Below are positions 47,615 through 56,567 of a stretch of 64,000 bases of DNA, piece by piece. Each line of letters starts with the position of its first letter. The stretch's first letter is position 1. Position numbers and translations under genes: made by a program. The notes beneath the pieces are model-generated. The model was not told the origin of the DNA. It did no database searches and saw nothing but the letters and a program-made list of their open reading frames with translations. Source of the DNA: Mycolicibacter minnesotensis (GTDB lineage: Bacteria; Actinomycetota; Actinomycetes; Mycobacteriales; Mycobacteriaceae); assembly GCF_010731755.1 (NCBI RefSeq), contig NZ_AP022589.1:2170001-2234000 (forward strand), read 5' to 3'.

Positions 47615-48840
47615 GTGAGCAGGACCCCACACCGTCGGTTCGCATCCCCCGACCGCTGCCCGACGGCGTCAATGCGGCCACCCTGGGCGTGCGTGGTGGC
47701 CTGCTCCGCTCACAGTTCGACGAGACCTCCGAGGCGCTGTTTCTCAATTCCGGCTATGTCTACGATTCGGCGGCCGCCGCGGAGCAGGCGTTCACCGGCG
47801 AGATCGATCGATTCGTCTACTCGCGATACGGAAACCCGACGGTCTCGATGTTCGAGGAACGGCTGCGACTGATCGAAGGCGCTCCGGCGGCTTTCGCCAC
47901 CGCCAGCGGTATGGCGGCAGTGTTCGTCGCACTCGGCGCACTGTTGAAGGCCGGCGACCGTCTGGTGGCCGCCCGCAGCCTGTTCGGGTCGTGCTTCGTG
48001 ATCTGCAACGAGATCCTGCCCCGCTGGGGTGTGGAAACCGTCTTCGTCGACGGCGAGGACCTCACGCAGTGGGAGCAGGCACTGTCGGTGCCCACCGACG
48101 CGGTGTTCTTCGAGACACCGTCGAACCCGATGCAATCGCTGGTCGATATCGCCGCGGTCGTCGAGCTGGCTCACGCCGCGGGCGCGAAAGTTGTGTTGGA
48201 CAACGTTTTTGCCACCCCGCTGCTGCAGCAGGGGCTGCCCCTGGGAGTGGACGTGGTGGTGTACTCGGGTACCAAGCACCTCGACGGGCAGGGGCGGGTC
48301 CTGGGTGGGGCGATCCTGGGAGACAAGGACTACATCGACGGCCCGGTGCAGACCCTGATGCGCCACACCGGGCCCGCCCTGAGCGCCTTCAACGCGTGGG
48401 TTCTGCTCAAAGGTCTGGAGACGCTGTCGATCCGGGTCGACTACGCGAACTCCGCGGCGCTGCGCATCGCGGAGTTCTTGGAGCAGCACCCGGCCGTGCG
48501 CTGGGTGCGCTATCCCTTCCTGGCGTCGCACCCGCAATATGACTTGGCGCGCAGACAGATGTCCGGAGGCGGCACCGTCGTGACCTTCGAGCTCGACGCT
48601 GCGCAGAATGCGGCTAAGCACAAGGCGTTCGAGTTGTTGGACAAGGTGAAGCTGATCGACATCTCCAACAATCTCGGGGACGCGAAGTCCCTGATCACTC
48701 ACCCGGCGACCACCACCCACCGGGCGATGGGTCCGGACGGGCGGGCCGCTATCGGACTCGGTGACGGGGTAGTGCGCATCTCTGTCGGCCTGGAAGGCAC
48801 CGACGATCTGATCGCCGACCTGGATCAGGCGCTGGGCTAG
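47611..48840 (+). CDS. metZ: O-succinylhomoserine sulfhydrylase MetZ
   Basis: A 409-residue Cys/Met-metabolism PLP enzyme that makes homocysteine from O-succinylhomoserine and sulfide. FVYSRYGNPTV near the start, ETPSNPMQSLVDI for PLP phosphate and substrate, and SGTKHLDGQGRVLGG with the PLP lysine are intact. Translation is coupled to the rhodanese gene. A long hairpin ends the operon. Confidence 0.95.
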   Translation: MSEQDPTPSVRIPRPLPDGVNAATLGVRGGLLRSQFDETSEALFLNSGYVYDSAAAAEQAFTGEIDRFVYSRYGNPTVSMFEERLRLIEGAPAAFATASGMAAVFVALGALLKAGDRLVAARSLFGSCFVICNEILPRWGVETVFVDGEDLTQWEQALSVPTDAVFFETPSNPMQSLVDIAAVVELAHAAGAKVVLDNVFATPLLQQGLPLGVDVVVYSGTKHLDGQGRVLGGAILGDKDYIDGPVQTLMRHTGPALSAFNAWVLLKGLETLSIRVDYANSAALRIAEFLEQHPAVRWVRYPFLASHPQYDLARRQMSGGGTVVTFELDAAQNAAKHKAFELLDKVKLIDISNNLGDAKSLITHPATTTHRAMGPDGRAAIGLGDGVVRISVGLEGTDDLIADLDQALG

Positions 48841-48864
48841 CTGTTACTGGCCCAGCGCCTGGTC
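48823..48864. terminator. Hairpin terminator between metZ and the convergent SDR gene
   Basis: CAGGCGCTGGGC (48826-48837) and GCCCAGCGCCTG (48850-48861) pair perfectly around 12 nt that include the metZ stop. G-C, A-T and a wobble pair extend the stem at its base. It lies 5 nt from the end of the opposing SDR gene and can serve both strands. Confidence 0.8.
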
Positions 48865-48868
48865 AGTC

Positions 48869-49723
48869 CTAGTTGTCTTCGACGACGCCGGTGGCGTGCT
48901 GCGCGCGATCCTCGTAGGCCTTGCGGGCCGCGGTGTCGAACTGTAGAAACACGGTGTCGTTCTGGGTCTTCTTGTTCAGCCAGCGACGGCCCCCGTCCGG
49001 CAGCAGGCTCGCCAAGATCGAGACGCGCCGCCCAAAGCTGGGCACAGAGACCAACGTCTTGGGCTTGTCGAGCACTTTGACGACGCCGGCGGCGATGTCT
49101 TCGGGCTCCACCGGCTTCTGGGCTGACGACGGTGTCGTGCCCGAGATCAGTTCGGTGTTGGTGAAGGTGGGCAGCACAGCGGAGACCTTGACGCCGTGCG
49201 GCGCGAACTCGTCGGACATCGCGGTACTCAGACCGACGACGGCGAACTTGGTCCCGGCGTAGAGCACCTGGCCCGGTACGGCCACGATGCCGGCCAGCGA
49301 GGCGATGTTGATGATGTGGCCGCTGCGCCGCTTGATCATCTCGGGAAGCACCAGCTGGCAGCCATTGAGCACACCGTAGAAGTTGACCTCGGTCGCCGAG
49401 CGAATGCTCTCCGGCGACTGGTCGAGAAACGGCCCGACCGGCATCACGCCGGCGTTGTTGATCAGCACGTCGATGTGCCCGTCGCCGTCGGCGCGTGCCT
49501 TGTCCAGGAACGTCGAGAACGACTCACGGTCGGTCACGTCGAGCGGGTGTCCGGAGACCTGACCGCGCGAGCTCAGTTGCTTGACCGCTTTGTCCAGGAC
49601 CGCGACGTCGCGGTCGCCGATGACGACACGGGCGCCCCTGGCCAGCAAGGCGGTGGCGGTGGCCAGCCCGATACCACGGGCCGCGCCGGTGATGGCAATG
49701 GTCTTGCCGCGAATGTTGTCCAC
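48869..49723 (-). CDS. Short-chain dehydrogenase/reductase
   Basis: A classical SDR of about 284 residues. The cofactor motif TGAARGIG lies near residue 11, NNAG and the catalytic Ser-Tyr-Lys set (INIASLAGIV, then YAGTKFAVVG) follow. An unusual basic C-terminus of about 50 residues (LPDGGRRWLNKKTQND) extends past the usual fold, as in several mycobacterial SDRs. GTG at 49723 is chosen; a TTG at 49747 would add eight residues. Substrate unknown. Confidence 0.88.
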   Translation of the reverse strand: MDNIRGKTIAITGAARGIGLATATALLARGARVVIGDRDVAVLDKAVKQLSSRGQVSGHPLDVTDRESFSTFLDKARADGDGHIDVLINNAGVMPVGPFLDQSPESIRSATEVNFYGVLNGCQLVLPEMIKRRSGHIINIASLAGIVAVPGQVLYAGTKFAVVGLSTAMSDEFAPHGVKVSAVLPTFTNTELISGTTPSSAQKPVEPEDIAAGVVKVLDKPKTLVSVPSFGRRVSILASLLPDGGRRWLNKKTQNDTVFLQFDTAARKAYEDRAQHATGVVEDN

Positions 49724-49777
49724 GACGACGAACTTAACAGGTGTCAAGTTCGGTGTCGACGGTGCGGGAGGGCTGGT

Positions 49778-50538
49778 TCAGGACCAGCGTGTCAGTACTT
49801 CTGCGGCATGTCGGCCCAGGGCGCTCTGCAGCAGCGGCCCGAAGCTGACCCGTGCAACGCCCAGTGCTGCGAAGGAGGCACGGTCGGCGGTGTCGGCCGC
49901 GGCGAGCGCATTGATCGGCTTCGGCAGCGCGGCGGCCAGGACGCGCAGGGTGTCGGCGTCGTGGAAACCGATCGGGTAGAGCACGTCCGCTCCCGCGTGC
50001 GCACATTCGGTCAGTCGCGCGATGGCCCGATCGATGCGGTCGGCGTCATCACCGTCGTTGCGAAGGAAGAGGTCCGTACGAGCATTGATGACCAGATGGG
50101 CCCTGCCGCGTCGGCGGCAGCCCGCAGCGCGGCCACGCACTCGGCGTGCTCAGACGAAGAACGCAGGCGCTTGCCCTCACGGTGTACCGAATCTTCGATG
50201 TTGCACCCGACCACGCCGACATCGAGCAGACCCTCGACCAGTCGAGTGGGCGATTCGGCGTAGCCAGACTCGATGTCGAGCGATACCGGCACGTCGACCA
50301 CGGCGGTGATCTGACGCGCTCGGTTTAGCACTTCGGTGAACGCCATACCTTCGCCGTCGGACTTGCCCAGAGATAGCGCGACCGGCTTGCTACCGATGGT
50401 CAGTGCGGGGAACCCGGCGTCGACGGCCAACGTCGCCGACCATGCGTCCCACACGGTCGGCAGGATCACCGGGTTGCCCGGCTGGTGCAGCGCGAGGAAC
50501 GCCGCTGCCTGTTGTCCCAGAACTTCGCGAGTCGTCAT
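49778..50538 (-). pseudogene. Isocitrate lyase/PEP mutase-family gene, frameshifted
   Basis: Two overlapping minus-strand frames encode consecutive parts of one protein. The first (50538 to about 50105) gives a good start, DIESGYAESPTRLVEGL and the family motif NIEDS. The second (from about 50105 to 49778) continues with VINARTDLFLR, IGFHDADTLR and PINALAA up to the natural end. A single missing base near 50100-50106, in a run of G and C, explains the break. Restored, the product would be about 253 residues, near the length of Rv1998c (258). It may be a true pseudogene or a base-calling error in the GC-rich run. If intact, it would be a 2-methylisocitrate lyase/PEP mutase-like enzyme. Confidence 0.82.
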
Positions 50539-50556
50539 GGTCGCAGCCCGCGCAGG

Positions 50557-51741
50557 TCAGCGGAAGGCGGCGAGGCCTGTGAAAGCCTGGCCCAGCACCA
50601 GCTGATGCATCTCGGGCGTGCCCTCGTAGGTCAGCACCGACTCCAGGTTGACCATGTGCCTGATCACCGGGTACTCCAGCGATATCCCGTTGCCGCCCAA
50701 GATGGTTCGGGCGGTCCGGCAGATATCCAACGCTGTCCGCGTGTTGTTGAGCTTGCCGAAGCTGACCTGTTCGGGGCGTAGCCCCGCACCGTCTTTGAGG
50801 CGGCCCAGGTGCAGCGAGAGCAACTGCCCCTTGTGCAGATCGAGGGCCATGTCGACCAGCTTTGCCTGGGTGAGCTGGAAGCCCGCGATCGGTTGGCCGA
50901 ATTGGGTGCGCGCCATTGCGTAGTCGCGGGCCGCCTGCCAGGCCGACCTCGCCGCGCCCATCGCACCCCAGATGATCCCGTAGCGAGCCTCGGACAGGCT
51001 GGCCAGCGCGCCCTTGACGCCGCGGGCGTGGGGCAGCAGGGCGTCGGCGGGAAGCCGGACATCGTCGAGCACCAGTTCACTGGTGATCGAGGCGCGCAGC
51101 GACAACTTGTGGTGGATGGTGTTGGCGGTGAACCCGGGGGTGTCGGTGGGCACGATGAACCCGCGGATGCCCTCGTCGGTGGCTGCCCACACCACCGCGA
51201 CGTCGGCGATCGAGCCATTGGTGATCCACATCTTGCGGCCGTTGAGAACCCAATCGGAACCATCGCGGCGGGCCCGAGTGGTCATGGCGGCCGGGTCCGA
51301 GCCGACGTCGGGTTCGGTGAGCCCGAAGCAGCCGATGAGCTCACCAGCGGCCATGCCCGGTAGCCACTGCTGCTTCTGCTCTTCCGAGCCGTTGTTGTAG
51401 ATCGAGTACATCGCCAGCGAGCCCTGCACCGACACCAGCGAACGCAGACCGGAGTCGGCGGCCTCCAGCTCCACACAGGCCAGGCCGTAGTGCACCGCTG
51501 ACGCCCCGCTGCAGCCGTATCCGTCCAGGTGCATGCCCAACAGCCCGAGTTTGCCGAACTCGCGCGCGAGTTCCCGGGCCGGCAGGTCGCCGATCTCGAA
51601 CCATTCGGCGATGTGCGGCGTGACGTGTTCGGCGCAGAACTTCGCGACGGTGTCACGCAGCGCGATCTCGTCGTCGGAGAGCAGGCTGTCCAGACTCAGC
51701 GGGTCGATCGGGTCGAAGGGCGCGGTGCCACCGGTTGCCAT
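50557..51741 (-). CDS. fadE7: Acyl-CoA dehydrogenase FadE7, glutaryl-CoA dehydrogenase-like
   Basis: A 394-residue flavoprotein. CFGLTEPDVGSDPAAM binds FAD, and the catalytic Glu lies in TYEGTPEMHQ near the C-terminus. LRSLVSVQGSLAM matches the glutaryl-CoA dehydrogenase signature, where the Arg contacts the substrate carboxylate, so a dicarboxylyl-CoA such as glutaryl-CoA is likely. By memory Rv0400c (fadE7, 395 residues) is the ortholog. It lies 18 nt upstream of the frameshifted gene on the same strand. Confidence 0.92.
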   Translation of the reverse strand: MATGGTAPFDPIDPLSLDSLLSDDEIALRDTVAKFCAEHVTPHIAEWFEIGDLPARELAREFGKLGLLGMHLDGYGCSGASAVHYGLACVELEAADSGLRSLVSVQGSLAMYSIYNNGSEEQKQQWLPGMAAGELIGCFGLTEPDVGSDPAAMTTRARRDGSDWVLNGRKMWITNGSIADVAVVWAATDEGIRGFIVPTDTPGFTANTIHHKLSLRASITSELVLDDVRLPADALLPHARGVKGALASLSEARYGIIWGAMGAARSAWQAARDYAMARTQFGQPIAGFQLTQAKLVDMALDLHKGQLLSLHLGRLKDGAGLRPEQVSFGKLNNTRTALDICRTARTILGGNGISLEYPVIRHMVNLESVLTYEGTPEMHQLVLGQAFTGLAAFR

Positions 51742-51779
51742 CCGTTCATCCTGCCACCTGGGTGGCGGCGTGGATCAGC

Positions 51780-54767
51780 TCAGCTTCCGCCGTCAGAACT
51801 CGCGCTGGGCACCCCGGGCGCTCCCGGGGTGCCATCGGCTCCGCCGTTGCCGCCGGCCCCACCGGCCGCTCCGGCCACGCCGTCGGGCTCGCCGTCGGCA
51901 CCGTTGCCGCCGGCCCCACCGCGACCGTTGCCGCCCGCGCCGATCTGACCACCGTTGCCGCCGTCGCCGCCCGCGCCACCGGCACTGCCAGGCCCGGTCT
52001 CGGTGGCGTTCGTGCCATTGCCGCCGTTGCCGCCGGTCCCGCCGTCGCCGCCCTTGACCGCCCCTACGCCGGTGCCGCCTGCGCCGCCCTTGCCGCCAGC
52101 TCCGCCTGCGCCGCCGGGGACGGTGGTGCGCTCGGTGGTCTCGTCAGCGGGCGTGGTGTAGTCACGGCCGCTGGTGCCGGCGTTGCCGCCGGTGCCCCCG
52201 TTACCGCCGGTGCCGCCGTCCAGCCCGGTGCCACCGTTGCCGCCGGCGCCACCCTGGACAGTGGTGCTGGTGCCGCCGGTGCCGCCGTTGCCCCCGGTAC
52301 TGCCGGTACCGATTCCGGCACCGCCATTTCCTCCGGTGCCGCCGGCGACGCCACCGGTCAGCGAAGCCGCGGAACCGCCCTGGGCGCCGGCCCCGCCGGT
52401 GCCTCCGGTGCCGCCGTTGACTCCGGTGCCACCGGTGCCACCGGTGCCGCCGACGGCTTCGGTTCCGCTGCCCCCGGCTCCGCCGTCGCCACCTGTGCCG
52501 GCATTTCCGGCGCCGCCACCGCCGCCGCCACCGCCGCCGCCCGAACCTGTCTCCGGCCGGGTGCCGCCGTTCAGGAGGGTCTCGAAAGCGTTGAAAAGGC
52601 CACCCAGGCCGACGGCTCCGGTACCGCCGGACCCGCCCTGCCCGGCGACTCCGCCGTTGCTGCTGCCCCCGGCTCCGCCGGCTCCGCCATTGCCGCCGCC
52701 GCTGCCGAAGAGAGAGCCCGTCCCGCCCGTTCCTCCGGCGCCGCCGTACCCGGCAGACGCACCGTCGGTGCCGTCGCCGCCCGTCCCACCGGTACCGCCA
52801 TTGCCTCCGGTTCCGGAGAAGAGGCCGCTAGAAGCCCCGTTTCCGCCTGTTCCGCCGTTGCCGGCCAGGGCGTCGGTGCCGCTGGCATCGCCGCCGTTAC
52901 CTCCCGCGCCGCCGCTGCCGGTGGCACCTGAGCCGCCCAGCAAGCCGCCGCCGCCGCTGCCGTCGCCGCCCGTGCCGCCGCTGCCGGCCAGGCCCTCGGG
53001 CCCGCTGACGTCTCCGCCCGCTCCGCCGGCGCCGCCGTCTGCGCCGCTACCGCCGAAAATCGAGGTGATCGAGCCGAAGAGGGGATTCTCCAACACTCCG
53101 GACGTAGCGGCGAGCCGGTCGATCTGGGCCTGGATTTCCTCGGGCGTTTTGCCGGAGAGGACCGAGAGCTGCCTGAGCGCTCCGCCGAACTGCTCGGGCG
53201 AGCTATAGACACCGCCGAAAGAACCGGCGTTACCGCCGTCACCGCCGCTGCCCGCCGTGGCACCGGTGCCGGTGCCGGCACCGCCCGTTCCGCCGACACC
53301 TCCGGCGCCGGCAGTACCGCCGCTGACGATGGCGCCCAGCCCGCCAGTGCCACCGTCACCGCCCGTACCGGCGACGCTGTCGGCACCGGTGGCAGCGCCG
53401 CCGGTGCCGCCGGTCCCGCCGTTTCCGCCCTGCCCGCCGAACAGGAACCCGCCGATACCGCCGAAGCCACCCTGGCCGCCCGCGCCGGCAGTGCTGCCGC
53501 CACCGACTGCGGCGCCGCCGGTGCCACCGCCACCGCCCGCACCGCCGTTGCCGCCGAAGATGGCGAAGGCAGTGCCGCCTTGACCGCCGACGCCGCCGGC
53601 TCCTGCGAGGGCGTCGTCGCCGTCAACGGCGCCGCCGGCCCCGCCCTGGCCGCCGGCGGCGCCGGTGCCGCCGAACAGTGAGAAGGTCCCGCCGCCCATT
53701 CCGCCGTTGCCGCCGGCGCCGCCCGCCTCGGTGGCGTCACCGCCGGTGCCACCGGCACCGGCCGCCCCACCGGTCACTCCGCCGAATCGCGCCCATGACA
53801 GGCCGCCGTCGCCGCCGGTGCCGCCGACTCCACCGGTCAGGCCGGCGCCCCCGGCCCCGCCGTTGCCGCCGGCGCCGCCGATCTTGAACAGTTCAGCTCC
53901 CAGCGATGGTCTCGAACCTTCGTCCGTCGGTCCGTTGGCGACGGGGACACCGCCGTTGCCGCCGTTGCCGCCGGCCCCGCCGATTCCGTCCAGTGCGTCG
54001 CCGCCGGCACCGCCGTTGCCGCCGAAACCGCCTACGGAGAACCACATTCCGGCCGCGCCGCCGCCGTCGCCGCCGTCGCCGCCGATTCCACCGACCAGGC
54101 CCTCGCCGCCGTCACCTCCGGCGCCGCCGAACCCGATCAGCGCACCGCTGATGCCGCCGTCGCCGCCATCGGCGCCGGCCCCGCCGATTCCGCCGGCCCC
54201 GCCATTGCCGAACCAGACCGCTGCGCCGCCGTCTCCGCCGGCCACCCCGGCGATGTCGGCGTCATAACCATTACCGCCATCGCCGAACAGCCAGCCACCC
54301 GTGCCGCCATTGGGGTCGATCTCGGTGCCGTCGACGCCATTGCAGATCAGCCCGCACACCGCGCCGGAGGCGAACAGGGGATTGATCAGATCGCCAACCT
54401 GCTGCCCGAAGGAGCTGGACATCCAGTCCTGCATGCCGGTGTGCAACTGCAGATAGAGGCCCTGGGTGAAGTCATCGAGGCTGAATGCCGAGTAGTCGGC
54501 CGCGCCCACGCCGTCGAACCAGGAGGACAGGTCGCCCAGGCCCAGGGCGGTGGGGTCGAACACCGCGGTGCCGATCTCGGTGAAAAATCCGGTGTCTGAC
54601 CAGTTGGCCGGGTCGAACCAAAAACTCGGGTCGAGCAGGTCCTCCAAGTCCGCGTTGGCGGTGGGCGCCAGCCCCAGCGGGCTCACCCCCAAGGCCAGAA
54701 CGGCCGCCGCGGCGCCCGTCACCAGGCCTCGACGACGACGGTGAGCGGTGCGGTGTTGACGCGACAT
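51780..54767 (-). CDS. PGRS-like Gly/Ala-repeat protein with signal peptide and no PE domain (protein 1)
   Basis: A 995-residue protein. A basic N-terminus (HRRRRGLVTG) and hydrophobic core form a signal peptide cleaved after about Ala39 (TANA before Asp-Leu-Glu-Asp-Leu). A unique domain of about 120 residues follows, ending GVDGTEIDPNGGTGGWLFGD; it contains CGLIC, possibly a disulfide. The rest is GGxGG-type PGRS repeat, broken near residues 516-569 by a helical insert (SPEQFGGALRQLSVLSGKTP and on). The last part includes DYTTPADETTERTT and ends DGGS. PGRS modules normally follow a PE domain exported by ESX-5; here a signal peptide takes its place. Surface location is inferred. Confidence 0.85.
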   Translation of the reverse strand: MSRQHRTAHRRRRGLVTGAAAAVLALGVSPLGLAPTANADLEDLLDPSFWFDPANWSDTGFFTEIGTAVFDPTALGLGDLSSWFDGVGAADYSAFSLDDFTQGLYLQLHTGMQDWMSSSFGQQVGDLINPLFASGAVCGLICNGVDGTEIDPNGGTGGWLFGDGGNGYDADIAGVAGGDGGAAVWFGNGGAGGIGGAGADGGDGGISGALIGFGGAGGDGGEGLVGGIGGDGGDGGGAAGMWFSVGGFGGNGGAGGDALDGIGGAGGNGGNGGVPVANGPTDEGSRPSLGAELFKIGGAGGNGGAGGAGLTGGVGGTGGDGGLSWARFGGVTGGAAGAGGTGGDATEAGGAGGNGGMGGGTFSLFGGTGAAGGQGGAGGAVDGDDALAGAGGVGGQGGTAFAIFGGNGGAGGGGGTGGAAVGGGSTAGAGGQGGFGGIGGFLFGGQGGNGGTGGTGGAATGADSVAGTGGDGGTGGLGAIVSGGTAGAGGVGGTGGAGTGTGATAGSGGDGGNAGSFGGVYSSPEQFGGALRQLSVLSGKTPEEIQAQIDRLAATSGVLENPLFGSITSIFGGSGADGGAGGAGGDVSGPEGLAGSGGTGGDGSGGGGLLGGSGATGSGGAGGNGGDASGTDALAGNGGTGGNGASSGLFSGTGGNGGTGGTGGDGTDGASAGYGGAGGTGGTGSLFGSGGGNGGAGGAGGSSNGGVAGQGGSGGTGAVGLGGLFNAFETLLNGGTRPETGSGGGGGGGGGGAGNAGTGGDGGAGGSGTEAVGGTGGTGGTGVNGGTGGTGGAGAQGGSAASLTGGVAGGTGGNGGAGIGTGSTGGNGGTGGTSTTVQGGAGGNGGTGLDGGTGGNGGTGGNAGTSGRDYTTPADETTERTTVPGGAGGAGGKGGAGGTGVGAVKGGDGGTGGNGGNGTNATETGPGSAGGAGGDGGNGGQIGAGGNGRGGAGGNGADGEPDGVAGAAGGAGGNGGADGTPGAPGVPSASSDGGS
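51795..54290 (-). repeat. PGRS-type GGxGG coding repeat, protein 1
   Basis: Dense GC-rich repeats encoding Gly-Gly-x-Gly-Gly-x, with x mainly Ala, Asn, Asp or Thr. Non-repeat breaks occur near 53060-53220, about 53880-53940, about 52560-52600 and about 52120-52170. Confidence 0.9.
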
Positions 54768-54902
54768 GGGGGCCTCTCAGCGGGCGGTCGCGGCGACAGC
54801 GCCGAACCGGATCAGGGGTCTGTGATCCGGAATTTACCGTAACTTAAGCATGTCTGCAGGGTGCTGACTGGCCGCTGCCGGTGACTTCGAAGGTGCAGGC
54901 GG

Positions 54903-56444
54903 TTATTGCGCGTCCTGCTGTGGTGAAAGCCTCTCGCGGAGCTGGTATTTCACCACTTTGCCGGACTGTGTCCGGGGTAGGGCGTCGATGAACTCCAGCC
55001 GGATGGGCAACTTGAACGCCGCGAGTTTGCCGCGAGCGTGGTCGCGCAACTCCTCGAGTTCCAACGACGCGCCCGGGCGTAGCGCCACCACCGCGGTCAC
55101 CGCCTCACCCCACTTCTCGTGCGGGGTGCCCAGCACCGCCACCTCGGCCACGGCAGGATGCCCGTACAGCACGTCTTCGACCTCGGCGGGATAGACGTTC
55201 TCGCCGCCTGAGATCACCATGTCCTTCACCCGGTCGAGCACCCAGATGTAGCCCTCGTCGTCGGCCTGCCCGATATCACCGGTGTGAAACCAGCCCTGCG
55301 CGTCGATCACCGCGGCGGTGGCCTCGGGGTTGCGCCAGTAGCCGGCCATCACCTGCGGCCCGCGTACGCAGATCTCCCCGCGTACGCCGGCCGGTACCGG
55401 CTGATTGTCGATATCGACGAGCCGCACATCCGACAGTGGCAGCACCTGATTGCCCGCGGCACCGATCTTCACGCCGACCTCATCGGTGCGCAGCACCAAG
55501 GCCAGCGGCGCGGTCTCGGTGAGCCCGTAGCCCTGGGCGAACGGAATGCCGCGATCGCCGTAGAGCCGGATCAACGGTTCGGGCACGGGGGCGCCACCGC
55601 AGACGAAGTTGCGCACGCTGGACAGGTCGGTGTCGGCGAACTCCGGCCGCTGGCTCATGAACAGAAACATCGCCGGGACCCCGAACATGGTGGTGATCCG
55701 GTGCTCGGCGATCAGCCGGAGCGCCTCGGCGGGGTCGAAGGTGGGCATCAGCACGATCTGCCCACCCTTTTGCAGGGTGACCAGCGTGGTGACGTTGAGG
55801 CCGCCGATGTGAAACAGCGGCGCGCAGACCAACGACACATCATTCTGGCTGGTGTCGAACGTCAGCAGCGCATTGACGTTGTTCCAGAACAGGTTTGCGT
55901 GGGTGAGCATGGCCCCCTTGGGGTGCCCGGTGGTGCCGGAGGTGTACATGATCACCGCGATGTCGTCGGGGTCGGCGAACACCGGCTCGGCCAATGGAGC
56001 GCGCTGCGCCAGGAGCTCATCGAGCACCTCCGTGCCCGTTACGGGGTCGAGGGCGATCAATCGTTGCAGCCCCGCCTCCGCGCGCACCGGATCGATCACC
56101 GCCGCGCGCTCGGCGTCGGCGATCAGGGTGTGCACCTGCGCATTGCCCAGGATGTAGCCGAGTTCGGCGGCGGTCAGTCGCCAGTTCAGCGGGACGAAAG
56201 ACGCCCCGATCCGGGCGGCGGCGAACAGTGTCACCAGGAAGTCGGGGTGGTTCAGCCCCGCGTAGCCGACTCGATCTCCGCGCTCGGTTCCCCCGGCGGT
56301 CAGCTCGGCCGCCAATCGGTCTATCCGATCGGCGAAATCGCGGTAGTTCCAGGTTGTCTCACCGAAGGTGATGGCCGGAAGCAGCGGCGTCGCCGCCGCC
56401 CGCCGGGCGATCCAGGAGCCGAGGTCGATCGGGGGTGTCTGCAC
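54903..56444 (-). CDS. Acyl-CoA synthetase (FadD-type AMP-binding ligase)
   Basis: A 513-residue adenylate-forming ligase. The P-loop-like motif IMYTSGTTGHPKG is intact, as are QGYGLTETAPLAL, GWFHTGDIG, the hinge region LDRVKDMVISGGENVYP, and the C-terminal catalytic Lys in PRTQSGKVVKYQ. It activates a carboxylic acid to acyl-AMP and then to acyl-CoA. A class I fatty acid or aromatic acid substrate is possible. The GTG at 56444 is chosen from a TAGCGT -10 element 7 nt upstream; the open frame extends far upstream without a start signal. Confidence 0.92.
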   Translation of the reverse strand: MQTPPIDLGSWIARRAAATPLLPAITFGETTWNYRDFADRIDRLAAELTAGGTERGDRVGYAGLNHPDFLVTLFAAARIGASFVPLNWRLTAAELGYILGNAQVHTLIADAERAAVIDPVRAEAGLQRLIALDPVTGTEVLDELLAQRAPLAEPVFADPDDIAVIMYTSGTTGHPKGAMLTHANLFWNNVNALLTFDTSQNDVSLVCAPLFHIGGLNVTTLVTLQKGGQIVLMPTFDPAEALRLIAEHRITTMFGVPAMFLFMSQRPEFADTDLSSVRNFVCGGAPVPEPLIRLYGDRGIPFAQGYGLTETAPLALVLRTDEVGVKIGAAGNQVLPLSDVRLVDIDNQPVPAGVRGEICVRGPQVMAGYWRNPEATAAVIDAQGWFHTGDIGQADDEGYIWVLDRVKDMVISGGENVYPAEVEDVLYGHPAVAEVAVLGTPHEKWGEAVTAVVALRPGASLELEELRDHARGKLAAFKLPIRLEFIDALPRTQSGKVVKYQLRERLSPQQDAQ

Positions 56445-56451
56445 TCGAAGA

Positions 56452-56457
56452 ACGCTA
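56452..56457 (-). promoter_or_regulatory. -10 element TAGCGT of the FadD-type gene
   Basis: On the minus strand TAGCGT is followed by 7 nt and GTG at 56444. The spacing fits a leaderless transcript and supports the chosen start. Confidence 0.5.
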
Positions 56458-56567
56458 ACCCCGGCGGTGTCGGGGCGTGTGCGGTTCGCGGTACGCGCAG
56501 CGGGATCCATCGAGGACCGATCAGACCTGCGCTGTAGCGCACAAACGGTCGATGGCAGGCTAAACCG

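Noticed and set aside
51795..54290. Direct repeats that might be a CRISPR array or minisatellite
   Set aside because: The repeats stay in one reading frame, encode GGxGG and have no constant unit or spacer length, so they are PGRS coding sequence.
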